Assembly: GCA_013399895.1 (NCBI GenBank)
Contig: VXBA01006210.1
Location: 1,950,257-2,014,256, forward strand
Reading direction: 5' to 3'
DNA length: 64,000 bases
Origin: Serilophus lunatus
Lineage: Eukaryota; Chordata; Aves; Passeriformes; Eurylaimidae
A program made the position numbers and the translations under genes. A model generated the notes under the pieces. It did not search any database, was not told the origin of the DNA, and saw only the letters and a program-made list of their open reading frames with translations. Below are positions 49,201 to 60,794 of this stretch, piece by piece; within the stretch, counting starts at the first letter, position 1, and every line of letters starts with the position of its first letter.

Positions 49201-52200
49201 TTCACAGCAAACCGCCCCTTTCATTTGAAGGTCCTTAAGAAATCTTAAGGCATCATGTAGAATGCTTTAAATATTTTGGTTTTCTTCTTTTCTTCAGAAA
49301 TACGAATTAGTCACTTAGCACAGATTTCTGCTGTCCCACAGGAGGTCTCTGCAGAACTTCATAAAACCACTGGTGTGCAGGTATCATGGATAGCTGCCAG
49401 ACACGGTGCTTTCTTTCCCAGCTGCGTGTGCCTTTAATCATCAGTGGTGGCAGTTCTTAGAGAACTTAGCAATAAACTCTTATTTCTGTCTTCTCTAAAA
49501 CCAGCTTGAAAGAACTGCTTTCACTATGAATTAGTAGCACTCCACAATTACTTGGGGTAACCTAAAGTATGATCTCTCCTGATGCCCTCTCCTCCTTACC
49601 TGTCATCTAATGATCCATAAGTGTTAGTTACACTTCATATCTTCTCATTAACTACACTTGTTTTATGAGGAATCTTGTGAAGGAAAGTTTGAAAAAATGA
49701 GCATTACACAACTCTCTTCTTCATCTTCTCTTCCGTCACCTGCTATGCAATATGTACTTGTTGGTTGGTGTCCATTCTCTTCTTGGCTGTAACTATTCCA
49801 AGAAAGATTTAACTGCTGCCTCTTGGACGATTTTTACAGTCTACATTGTTTTATAAAGTAGTATTTTCTTTCTTCAGGATAAATTAGTGTCATGACTATC
49901 TTCAGACCTTTATTTGAGGTGCCTTCAAAGTGACATTGTATGGTAAGAGTATTGTTTTTTCCACTAAGGAAAAGAAAGATGCAATGGCCAAATTATACAA
50001 TCTGGTTTGGGAGATACACCTTCTCATTTTCCTAAGAATGGCCTTATCAGGCTTTGTGTAACCAAAAAAAAACCCAAACCAAAACCGCCATCAGCCCCTC
50101 CCCAAAAGAATTTGTAAATCACAGACCCTTGGTATTTGTTATTAGTAAATTCATAGTCAAGAGTCGGGGTCTTTTGCAACTACAGATACTTAATGAAAAA
50201 TTTATTTACTTAGCCTTATCATATAAGATGATCTTGTTTCTAGAAGAGAAATAACTGCAACAAACTCAATTCACAGTAGATACTTTGAGACAATTAATTA
50301 AATAAACAATGAGATTAAACCACACAAATGAAATATCTCTTTTATTGGATTCAGTAACATCTTGCTTAAATGTAGTTTTGATGGTTGACTCTTGATCACA
50401 TGGATTTAGTTTAATAGGATTAAAAACTAAGGCTTTCTTAAGCATCAGTGTTAGGTCTTTTGTAGAGGAATGTTCTGTTTTGCCTACTCAGAATGGCATC
50501 TGAAGGTTGTTTCAGAATAAGTTGTAGAAAAACTTTTGGAGATTTGAAGATTGGAATAGGCATTGAGAGAAAATATTGGAAAATATAGTGTGGTTGGCCT
50601 TAAGAGCTTTGCTGAGCCCACGACTTTCAGTAGACCACACCCTTGAAGGAGCTGCAGTACAAGAGCATTACGAGATGGTATCCTGTCACCTTCCTGTTGT
50701 AAAACTGCCACACCATACAGGGGTTGTATATAGAATCAGTTGTAGAATTGTTTTGTGTATCTGTATTTTCGTGCCAGTGCCAACATCAAGGGGCTTCTTA
50801 CTCTCTGTGGTGACACTTGTTGGTGCACATGAGAATACTGGCATGTTTGCCACTTAATTCTTGTGGATCACAGAGAAGAAAATCTGCTAAACAAGTCTTC
50901 TTTACTGAATGCCATTGCTTTATGGTGATGAACACTTAATTTTGCTTTAACTGATTCAATGCAGTTGCTTCTCAGAAGGCTGGATGATGTTAGTAATTTT
51001 GGAGCACTTCCCTGTCTCAAGATCAGCTGGCAGAAATGAGAGTTATTTCCTTGGATGACTGAGTTCTGTGCTCAAAGAGAATTTTCTTTTGTAGTCTATT
51101 GTTTTTAAATAACTAAGGGTTAGATCACATTAGTAGGTTGCAGTAGTCACAGTAATAGATTTAGGAAGGTGAAGCTTTTTGCTTTAGTATGTGCAAATAA
51201 GCCAACGGACTTTTGTATAACAGTCGTGGAATTCAAGAAGGAGTAGAAATGTAATGGAATCAAATCCTTTTTAAAGTAGTATTTAGATTATTTATTTCCA
51301 TATCTTAAAAATGTCTGTTAGATACCTATGTTGTCTGTGATTTTAAGATTATAGGAAAAACTGTTATATTGAAATAAATTAAGGTAGTCTCAAATATTGA
51401 TACATTAGTGTTTTCCTTAATTTTTCATAACATCTTACTAGAGCAATTCTTTCTTCATTAGCATTTGTGAATGACTTCGTGTAAAACCAAGACAGCATAT
51501 AATCTTTCCTTCCTGCTTTTCGTGCATAACTCAGTTTCTTGAAAAAGTCACTACTATTAGTGCAGTGCACGCATAATCGTGGAGCACCTTGTTACAGCTT
51601 TGTTCCAAAAATACTATTTCATCTAGCAAAGCAGCTGTGTTGGAATTGGCATGTTTCAAGCATAATTCCCTCCTTTGCATTTTCTGCAAATGTCGAAAAA
51701 CGTGGGGTAGTGTATTTAAGATTCTCTAGTCTTACTCTGGAAGCAATTTCTTTTCACATTTGTGTAGTACGTGGTATACATGAGACAGGAATTAAGGATA
51801 CAAATCCCTGGATGAACTGCTGGCCTTGGCTTGAGTTGGAACAGACCCCAAGCTGGCTTTAACCTGTGCCAGAAGATTGACAGTAGAATTCATTACTCCT
51901 CTCTAGCTTGCAGCAGCTGGCACAAAAGCAGCTCTGCCAGCTTTACAAAAGCAGGGAGCTAGCTTACAATAGTCATTCTTCACTGCACAACTGTAGTCAG
52001 GCACTGGTGACTTTGTGCTGTTCAAGAGAAAATAGAATTTGGTCTGTTCAAGGGGAAATAGAATGTGGGCTGTAGTCTGTTTCTTAAACGCAGCACTCCT
52101 GTGTATTAACACTTGTGGCTGTTTTTTTCTGAGAGTGTTGGATTTTGGTTTGTGTTTTGTTTTTTTTTTTTAGTAAAACCTCAGCTTTTCTTACTGAATA

Positions 52201-55200
52201 CTTTGTTACATTCTCCTGTAACTCATTTCAAGCTTTCTAGTTTGTTACTGCAGCCAGTCATTTTTCACATGCTGCTTCTTTAGCTGAAAAATCAGTCTCT
52301 GACGAAAGTGATGCTGAACAAGAGATGCCAGGTTACACAGCTTTTACTGTAAAAACCAGTCACTTTTCCTGCCTAGCTACTTACGTTTTTCATTGAAATG
52401 CTGTGTTACACAATGTAGATGGAAAGCAGAAAACTAATAATTGCTGAGTGTAATGTGTATGGTCTGAATCTGTAGCATGCATAGCTAAATGTTTGTGATG
52501 TCTGACTATAATTACTTGACCTTTCAGAAGATTTTTGGGATGATTCCAAAAAAACCCAGAGTTTGTCCATGTTACTATCTTGAGCAATCATTCATTTTTT
52601 TCTTGAAAGGGATTCCTTTATGAACCAGTAGACGCCTGTTTTTTTTAAAGTAACAATCCAGTGTTTTGTAACCCATGCTGAATTCTTTTGGATGAACTGT
52701 TTTATAATTAATGGTATTGCATTAGAGTTTCTAGAGTGTCCCAGCTAGAGAGTCGCTGACTGAGACATTTATTGCTCAAAGATTTATTTGAAATCATAAT
52801 CTCCACTCCAAAATTCTGGTGCCTATATTGCAGTAAGTCAAATTCAGACAACTTGCAGAGGAGGAATATATAAGTAAAGATGGGAGTGTACATAAGTGGA
52901 AGATGGGATTACAGTAAAAGTATTAACAGTTGGGTTCAGCCAGAGATTTGCCCTGTCCAGTCATGGTGTCCTGTAAACTCCACAGGCAGATCCTCAGACA
53001 TTCAGTCCCGTCATACTTGCAAAGCAGGTAAGCAGACCCCAAATTCTAAAACATAAAGAAAACTGAGCACAGTATCCTCTTTTCTGCATAACTGGACTTG
53101 AAGCATGGGAGCCGCCTACCCAGCACATGCACAGACAGATTTTTATTTGTCCTCTCTCTTAACAGTGTGCATCTAGGTAAGGTTTCAAGAAGAAATCTTG
53201 CAGTTTGCTCCAGCCTGCCGTCTCTACTGGGGAGAACTGGCCTGTATGTAACATATGCATAATATGGAAAAAGCTTTCATGAAAGTTCTTGTACTGTGTA
53301 GCATGCATATATAAGGCAGACTTGAAGGGAAAAAACAGACTGTGAAATTCAAGAAAATATTATAGTTGGAAAAACCCTGTTGAATAATCTGTTTCCCCTT
53401 GGCTGAGGGAAAGAGCTGGTAAGAAGGAGCTGTAGAGCGGAAGTAACATTCCAACTATTTGTCCTGTTCCTGTCTAACACAAGCATTGTGAGATGTATTA
53501 AGAGGTTTAATTCAACTGTGTGGGTTCCTGTTATATATTTTTCTGAAGGAAAAGGAGGATTTGCTGCTGTTTCCTTGGAAGAAAAAGAAATAATGACATG
53601 CTGACTTAGTTAGCAGGGTTTCCCAAGTTTTGGGGACCGGGAGCATAGGGAGGCTGAAGTAAGAGGCTTCTCTAGAAGCAAAGATGCAAACGGCTTCCTG
53701 GACAGTTGAAGTGATAGGCTGAACTTGGAATCTGCAGCACTGTGAAACATGGTGTCACAGCCACCAGTGTTTCCAGAGGCAGAGGAGAACTTTCCGTGTT
53801 CTTGTCAGGAAGGAGAAAACCTGTTATTTCCTCCTGATCCTGCCAAAGGGGAATCCCTCTGTTTTTCCTCTTGTTTGGTGGAAATGAGCAAGGGCTGATT
53901 GTTTCAGCATTGGCGAGGGAGGGAATTGACCTTCCTGCTTTTTTGCCAAGAGAATAATTTGTTTTATTTCATAGCTTTTCCTTTTTATTGTAAAGCGTTA
54001 GTGACCCATTTCCTTAATGGAAGGTTTATGGGACTGTGATTCCCATTCAAATAAGCGTCAATTTGTGTATATGTTTCTTCCATTCAATACAGAGAATTAA
54101 AGGTGTTCAGACTCTCTTCATATAAGCCAAATTTGGAAGTTGGTGTTTGCTATCTGGGGATTCAAAATTAGAGAAGTATCAATTCTCCCTGAAGTGGAGG
54201 TTCTTTAGATTAACTCAAGCATAATAACAGAAGTTCTGCCAATTTACAATGATTGATTTCTCATCAGTTTTGTATTTCTGTTTATTTTAGCAGTGCTCTG
54301 CTTGCTTCCACTAATTTGTCAAATGAGATTTGACCTGTTAGTTTTCTGAACTTGATGTACGAAGGGTTTTTCATTGATACTCCTTGGTACAACCTGTACC
54401 TCTAAAATTATTTACAATTGTGTTTCATGTTTCATGAGGTTGTGTAACGGACTGTTGTAATTAAACTAGACTTAAGATGTTGGCTTTTCTCCTGTGGTCA
54501 TGCCAGTATTGTATTAATGGTAGAAGTTTCATATTTTGACTTTCCTGCATTTTTGGGGAACCGTGCACAGGCTTTTCTCATACTAAATATGCCACTGGAA
54601 CCTTTTCAGGTTTTGAAACTTCAGGCATTCATTTGCAGTACACAGCTCACTCTCTTATTAAGAACTTTTCCCCTGTGAAATTTCATACTGGCTTTAGGCC
54701 TTCTGACTGTCATTAACTCGGGCTGTTTCATCTCTTTATCTGAGTCATATAGTAGCCTTACATGAGTGTGGTGTACCCTGTTTCAGTATGTCAGCTCTAT
54801 AACATTTAAAGAGTTACAAGCCTTGAGCTTTCAAGCAGTTTGTAAAGCTGCCTGGCTTCACAAAGTAAGTAAATTCCCATGTGTGTAAAGAACTATTGCC
54901 ATGATGCACTTGAATTCTAGTACCTTTACTTGCTCCTGGATTTTTGTTCCTTCTTATCATGATGTCTTATGAGATGGGGAAAGTATTTGCTTTCTTGAAA
55001 TTCAGTATCACTTTCTTTGAAACAAATGCAAGAAACTGGCATTTGCTGGTTTCACATTTTCCTTTTATTTTGTTTTACTTTCTTTTACAACTAAAAGATG
55101 CAGAATGTTCTGTACCTCAATTAATCGTTAAATCACTGTTGTACATCCTGAATCTTTTTACCATATCACTCTTAAAGCTCCATCCACTAAATTGTTGCAG

Positions 55201-58200
55201 CAGTTGCCTTATCTGCTTTATGAGTTTGCCGTCTATTGATACATTTTTTCCGTGATTGTCATTAAACAGCTTTTACTCTGCTTTTTTTTCTTTGTGCAAT
55301 TGCCTCATTCTCAAGAGGTTTAAACAAGGACAGCCTTTGTGCTTCTATGGTGACATACTTGTAGTCTTATTTTGCTTATCTCTTCTTTCCATTTACTGTT
55401 TTGTATTTTCTAGGGTAAAAAAATCTTTTTTAAATCTTTCTGGACATCTGCTGTTGTGTCAAGTAATTTAGGTGACAATTGGTTGTTCCTGCTGTATTCA
55501 CCTGGTTTGTCTTTTTTTAATTCCAGGATGTTTTATCTCCCTGGAAAATGTTTGTAATAAGAAGGGTTTTGTGAGTTCAGTTTTTTTCCCCATTTTACAC
55601 TGGAATTTTTAGCAGTTTTGGACTTCTGTAGTGGTGGAGCCTCTTACAACCCATAAAATAGAAGAGACAATGGATTGTTACAGCTTTTCTTGATATGGTC
55701 TTTGTTTAAGGATGACTTATGGCCAAAACATTGCAAGAAAAAGGAACAGATTCATGGTTTTCTCATTATTTGGTTGTGCCTTTATGTATTCTGTGTATGT
55801 AGGTGTAGTGAGGAGATAGTGATAATGTCCAAGATGCTTTCCTGGTATGCTGGCAACTTTTTTTGCTGTACTTTTTTACTTGGCTCCTAGCAAGATTGGT
55901 GGTCCAAATGGTTGATAAGAGAAGATTTCTTGAGCCAATTTTCCTGTGGGTTTTTTTCGCAGAAAAAGCACGATTTTGATGAAAGTGTTACTTAAGATGG
56001 GGATTTTGACCTGAAAAGGGATTGGCCAGGCATCTGATCTGTATAGATGTTGGTTGAGTTATGCCAGTATCAATTGGAGGAGAGGTTCTTGAACTTCTGT
56101 TCCTAGACCAGGAGAAGAAACATAACCAAGAGTGGAAAGAAGACCTAGCAGGTTTTAAATATTTGTGTAAACTGTAGTATGATTTTTTTCATATTAAAAT
56201 ATCAACTTGAATTACGTTCCCATCCTCTTTCCTTAAAAGAGTGTTCAGGCAGAGTACTCCTTCATTCTGTTTTGCTGTTGATAAGAGTTAGTTATCAAAG
56301 AAGTGTTACAGCAAATCTTGTTTGTTTGTTTGTTTGTTTCTAAGATCTCTAATGTTTTTCTCATTGAATTTTCTAATTTTTTCATGCATATGGACTAATA
56401 AAATTAAGTGTTAGATCTTTTTAGAATGTCAGAATTCTAGTGACAAAGTTAAATATCAAGATTGTGCATTATTTCCATACGTTGTGTTTATTTTCTGCCA
56501 TACAACTTTCCTTTCATACCTAATTCAAGAGTGCATTTCCCTACTTCCATGTTCACCAAATCATAACCACACGAGGAGGTTATTCACCACTTAGGAATGA
56601 AAGTCCATCTGTTAGTTATTATCTTTGCTGTACTGCAGCATTTCAGAATGAGTGCTTGGAAGGGACTTTAAATGCTGTACCCAGTCTTTGCCCTCTTCTC
56701 GGCAAATGCAGATACTTGAAAAATGCTGCCCTCTTTGATCTGGGGGAAAAAAGTCCTTCATTCTTCCCATAAGTTAGCATAAGATTGGTTGTGGATTTTT
56801 AGGACTAGGCTCAAAATAGATAGCATGATTTATTGTATCTGAGTTGTGCCAAGTAAATACCTCGATGTTTCCACTCAGTTCTAGGAAGAAAAATCATCTT
56901 TTGTTTAAAATATGTGCAAGGGGTTTAGTTGATCTCTCTCACAGGAAAATCATGGACGTCATTATACAAATATGCATTTTAGTAATATTTACAATTATTT
57001 GGGTGGCTTAAACTTGTTGGTTCTCTTTTCAATGTCCTGAAGACTAAACTAAAGAAATAACATGGTTGCAATTTATCTCTAATTCCAGATTACAGATTTT
57101 TCTTTATTATTATTAAAATCAAAGTTCCTGTAGATGACATTCAGGAAAACCTGATCAGTAGGGAATTTCCTGCTGTCTGAATTCATGGAGACAAGTTACG
57201 CCACTGCAATGATACCCACAGGCTCCATTTGAGGGAACTTGTTGTGATGCAGTGACCTAATGCAGCATTCCTGCCTGTGGGAGACAGATTAGGAGACTGA
57301 ATTGTTGAATTCCTGGAAGGTGGTGGAATAGCTGTAGATAGTGAAACTAGCCTTTGCAGAAGCGCAGAGCCGTGTTAATTTCAGTATTTTGCGAAAGGTA
57401 ACAAAGCTGTTCACAGAGCAAATATAACAGTTTATATGGGAACTGATGTGGGATTGCTGAATCTTGCTAAATTTTCTCAATTATCACAATTTTTGTAGGC
57501 TTTTAAACTGCCTGCTGGCAGGCAAATTCTATTTAATTTTCGTCCTTCAAAAAGCAGTTGTTATTATTTCATTCCAACTAAAATCAAAAGCTGTTGTCTG
57601 CTAAGATCATCTTTTTGTGGTCCTTACAAATGGAGTTGTTTCTTATTAAGAAAAAATCCAGACCTATTTATTGCTTCACGACATGAGCATAAAGCCTTGC
57701 TTGGGGCAAGAAAATAATCAGGAAAGTGTATTATTAGACAGTGGATGATGTTCAGGGAGGCTGAGGGAACGTATGGAAGGGAGGGAGAAAAATATGTGGA
57801 AAGTAAATACCAGGGAGGAAAGTAGATTGAGAGAGAAGGTGCCCTGCTGAATACAGGGGTTGGGAAGCCATAGTGCAGTCTGTATGAACTGGGCAGTGGG
57901 AGAAAAGAGAAAGCAGGGAAGGGTTTAAATGCAAGATATGAAGATGAGTGTTAAGGCAGTGGTTCTCTTGACATGGTCAGTTAGTTTGGAGCCAGGCTAA
58001 AAAACCCATCCTGGCATGAAGGGCTCAGAGAGCTTTTTTACGGTGACAGCCTCAGTTAAGTTGGGTCCTGCAGCTGGTTGTGGAGCATGGAAAATTCCAA
58101 CTGAAAGGGTAGACTTACGTTGGTTGTTCATTTTCCTGGGCTGTCACTAGAAATGCACAGTGATGGAGGGGCCTGAAGAACCTTGCAGCTCAATGTGAAT

Positions 58201-60794
58201 TCTTTACTGAGCAGGCTACATGGTCCCAGTGATGGAAAACAAGTAGGTAAAAGTGGTGATCAAAGGGTATCTGGTATTATCTGATTGTGAGGTTCTCCCT
58301 GCTCCATCTCATGCCTATGGTGAGACAATTTGCTGCACATAAACAGAAGGGCCTGCCATTCCAGTGTTACCCTACATCCTCAGCTCATCCTGGTGAATAA
58401 TCATTACAGGAAGTTACAAGATGTGTAAAAATGCCATTTCATTTCATTTTTCTTCCAACAGGTACAGCCTTTTCATAAGTAAAAATTGACATTGTGTGTG
58501 TATATAGGCCCTGGAAAAACCTTACAGAGCAGTCGTATGTCGCCCATACATCTCTGATGTTCACCTTCTGATGGATGACTTTTAGTTCTGGCATAAAATT
58601 GGGAAGATTTTTATCATGACGAGTTCTTTGAGATAACCTGAAAAATCAATCTTGCTTGGGAGCTGTTCTCTTTAGACTTTGGAATTGGTGGGACAAATAA
58701 CTAGTTTTGTTTTGAGATCTCTTAAGCATGCACAGGCCAGGAGGGGGCTGGCAGGTGGATTAGCAGAAAACCTCAACTTGAGACTGAAGTCTTGGATACC
58801 ATAGACAGTAACAGCCAAGATTAAATGTGAGAAACATTAAGCTCCTTTGTTATATTCTTCCTGAAGTTGACAGCCCACATAATGCACTAAAAATTTAGAT
58901 GTTTTCTCTGTCACTGTCAACCAATAAAATTTGCTTCAAAAACAAGAAAGATAAAGCTCCGACTCAGTGATCTAACACTTCAGTAATTTACTATCTTAAA
59001 ATTGTTTTAAGTACAAATGTTTTATCTTATGCCAAGCTGGACGCTAAAGATGTTTTGTGTAAAATATGAGATAATGGAAAGTGTATTGTGGCATGTGAAT
59101 TACTTTAGCCTCTTGGTGGTAAATGTTTGCTTAACCAGAAAAGAATGTGTTGAGATCTTTGCCAAAGGGAAGGTATTGCCATGCTTTGCATTTGGAGTAC
59201 TGTAAATAAAGCAGTGAATATGTTTCTGTTCATGTGTGTTAATACACAAGTTATGAGTACATTCATTCCATAAGAAATATACTGTTATCCCTTTTAAAGG
59301 GTTTCAGTAAGAAGAGGCCGTAATTACTTTGGCTTGAGCGAAACATGAAACCAAATATTTTCATGATGATTTGAAGTTGAATACGATAGAATCTTTGTTC
59401 AAACTGAGTCTCCCTTCAATCCCAAGAACTCAAATCCCGTTTTACCTTCAGTATTCTTGTGTGCTGATTCTTGATGTACTGCTCCTATTCACACATTACT
59501 GTAAATCATGAAGTATATCAGTCCTTTACATATCCAGTGTTGTTTTTGGCAAAACAAAATACAACTGCGTAACATGTTAATGATCAGAGGAGGTAGAGCA
59601 GCCACTGGAAATAGTCCACATACTGCCTTCAGTATATTGTGGTTGTGAACTTCATTTGCCTTTCACTGATAAAATAGCCTAGTGGTAATTTAATAGTGCT
59701 GATTACAGAAAGAATTGCATAACCTCATTGCAGTGTAATAACACCAGAGCATCCGTTGGATGCCACGCTCAGAACATGTGAAAGCAACAGGCTCTTCACT
59801 TTCAGAGGCGATTGAAATACCCTTCCTTGCCCTAAAACCCTACATCCAGGGTTCTAGTTAGAGAGTTGGGAGAGAATATGACAGTTTGAGAAAATAATTG
59901 TGGAGAGAACGCTCGGTTTACTTTCTGTCCTATGATATCATTTATTATCTACCTGTTTCCACCCTCTGGGGTGAAGAGGAGACCTTTTCCAATTCAAGCG
60001 CGCATCGGGATTTCTACAGGGAGTTTATTGCTGGTGGTGCTGTAAACAGAGATTTGCTTTGGCATGACAGGGATATTGTTCCATCTTTTAGAAATTATTG
60101 CTGCAATGTTCCTGTATCAGAACAAGGGTATCTCCCCTGCAGAAACAGAGCTCTAAGTGCTTCCAGATCTGTGCTTTAGTAGTTGTTCAGATATACTTTT
60201 TATTTCATCTTCACAGTGCTTCACTGATAATTCATAAGCAAATGTGATAAAGTACACTACTAATGAAACCTGTAGCATTAAAGCCCATAAGTAGGATCTT
60301 AAGTGTTATTCTTAATTTAGAATCTGATTTAGGTAAATACATCAGTTCTGATAACCCTATGTCCATATCCGATTTGCCAAAGATATTCATTAAGACATAA
60401 TAAAACATTTCAGCCCTTAGAGAAATTCGATTTTGATTCTTCTCTTGTTCTTTATGCTTGGATGTTAGGATAGTTTAAAAAAAATTATGCAACTGGATAA
60501 TAAGACTGGATGTGTAATTTGAATTCTAAGATAGTTCTTCTGGACATGCTTTCACCTGAAAATCATGTGAAATGCCAGAAAGCTTTTTACTTTTTTCTTT
60601 TCCCAGAAAATGTATGTTATGTCCTTGCTACTATTAAAGTCCAAAATAAACTTCCTTGTTATTTTTAAGGTACAATGAACTGGATGCCAGTAGAAGCCTC
60701 TTAGACAATTTGAAAGGCAAAGTAATAATCGAGTATCCAACATTATTTGTGGTCTTGAAAACATTGAAGAATGATATGGTGGTTCTTGGCCAAG
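34286..60794 (+). CDS. ZNHIT6: ZNHIT6/BCD1, box C/D snoRNP assembly factor (9 exons, last exon unresolved)
   Basis: ZNHIT6 is a nuclear factor that acts with NUFIP1, NOP58 and the RUVBL1/2 ATPases in building box C/D snoRNPs. Nine exons join in phase to 733 nt (244 codons plus one base). Residues about 6-45 form a complete HIT zinc finger (CETC, CPRC, SCSLLC, H and C ligands). Then come the conserved NGVRDKTAF, SDYRFLEDV, GFTKRRENST, VPDDKT, LKPYIDP, VQILMKIE and VIIEYPTL segments of the family. Mammalian ZNHIT6 has some 220 residues of acidic sequence before the finger; here the visible coding begins four codons before it, and any extension would have to cross the N gap. The final short exon is not identified. 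The gene lies just downstream of COL24A1 on the same strand, as in human. Confidence 0.95.
34300..35422 (+). other. ZNHIT6 intron 1, 1.1 kb
   Basis: The first 300 bp are the downstream part of the CpG island; the rest is AT-rich. No other gene recognised. Confidence 0.6.
35423..35488 (+). CDS. ZNHIT6: ZNHIT6 exon 2, zinc finger first half, 66 bp
   Basis: Acceptor cttctttcag, donor gtatat. It encodes CETCSKEEAKYRCPRCMKYS, then C. Contains five of the zinc ligands (C-x2-C, C-x2-C and the next C). Confidence 0.96.
35574..35680 (+). CDS. ZNHIT6: ZNHIT6 exon 3, zinc finger second half, 107 bp
   Basis: Acceptor gtcatttcag, donor gtaaga. It encodes SLLCVKKHKLALSCNGVRDK, then TAFVSVNEFTDLHLLS. It supplies the remaining ligands (C, H, C). 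The intron before it is 85 bp. Confidence 0.96.
35759..35844 (+). CDS. ZNHIT6: ZNHIT6 exon 4, 86 bp
   Basis: Acceptor accttcag, donor gtaagt. It encodes DYRFLEDVGRTADAAARHC, then IVHSPATKRL; DYRFLEDV is strongly conserved in the family. Confidence 0.95.
37033..37136 (+). CDS. ZNHIT6: ZNHIT6 exon 5, 104 bp
   Basis: Acceptor tttttgtcag, donor gtgagt. It encodes LYCLRNKARGCNIELKTLP, then VGFTKRRENSTTFNF. GFTKR-ENST matches the family. A GTGTGA donor two bases earlier is possible, but only GTGAGT keeps the frame into exon 6. Confidence 0.94.
37137..45143 (+). other. ZNHIT6 intron 5, 8 kb
   Basis: Mostly AT-rich with chance frames. One GC-rich islet near 39.87-40.33 kb is described separately. 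An A/T-rich direct-repeat patch lies at about 43600-43630. No RNA gene recognised. Confidence 0.55.
39868..40330. other. GC-rich islet of unknown nature in ZNHIT6 intron 5
   Basis: About 460 bp clearly richer in G and C than the flanks but poor in CG, with a 191-codon open frame on the plus strand (39814-40389). The translation is rich in Leu, Ser, Cys and Pro and shows no recognisable domain. It could be part of an old LTR or other repeat, or a regulatory sequence. I do not call it a gene. Confidence 0.4.
45144..45212 (+). CDS. ZNHIT6: ZNHIT6 exon 6, 69 bp
   Basis: Acceptor tttcttttcag, donor gtacag. It encodes ENKFYWHLKLVFPHCHAEY, then TLKG at the junction. FxWHxKLxFP and AEY align with the family with no length change from exon 5. 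Confidence 0.93.
45996..46076 (+). CDS. ZNHIT6: ZNHIT6 exon 7, 81 bp
   Basis: Acceptor ttcatgcaag (weak pyrimidine tract, AAG), donor gtgtgt. It encodes VPDDKTLADILKPYIDPVE, then SDPVVCQR. VPDDKT and LKPYIDP fix the borders. Confidence 0.94.
46594..46674 (+). CDS. ZNHIT6: ZNHIT6 exon 8, 81 bp
   Basis: Acceptor tttttttttcag, donor gtaagg. It encodes RLKIYTASPQSDVQILMKIE, then NRNRNSIR. RLKxY and VQILMKIE are family motifs. Confidence 0.94.
52018..52069. repeat. Imperfect 2 x 26-bp tandem duplication
   Basis: 'ctgttcaagagaaaatag' and 'ctgttcaaggggaaatag' start two adjacent 26-bp copies differing at four positions. Confidence 0.85.
56319..56340. repeat. (TTTG)n microsatellite
   Basis: About five TTTG units in ZNHIT6 intron 8. 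Confidence 0.9.
56640..56710 (-). repeat. Possible CR1/LTR remnant, antisense
   Basis: 'cagaatgagtgcttggaaggg' followed by 'actttaaatg' recalls the antisense CR1 start 'cagaatggttgggttggaagggacc'. Too short to be sure. Confidence 0.3.
60670..60794 (+). CDS. ZNHIT6: ZNHIT6 exon 9, 125 bp
   Basis: Acceptor tatttttaag, donor gtgagt, ends in phase 1. It encodes RYNELDASRSLLDNLKGK, then VIIEYPTLFVVLK and NDMVVLGQ. LDNL-KVIIEYPTL is the most conserved C-terminal segment. Only about a dozen residues should remain in the last exon. Confidence 0.95.

Larger units (their letters stand above)
46675..60669 (+). other. ZNHIT6 intron 8, 14 kb
   Basis: The largest intron. I see no exon, tRNA, snoRNA or well-preserved mobile element. 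It contains a 26-bp imperfect duplication (52018-52069), a (TTTG)n run (56319-56340) and a doubtful CR1 fragment near 56640. Open frames of about 100 codons at 51539 and 54944 have no family features. Confidence 0.5.
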
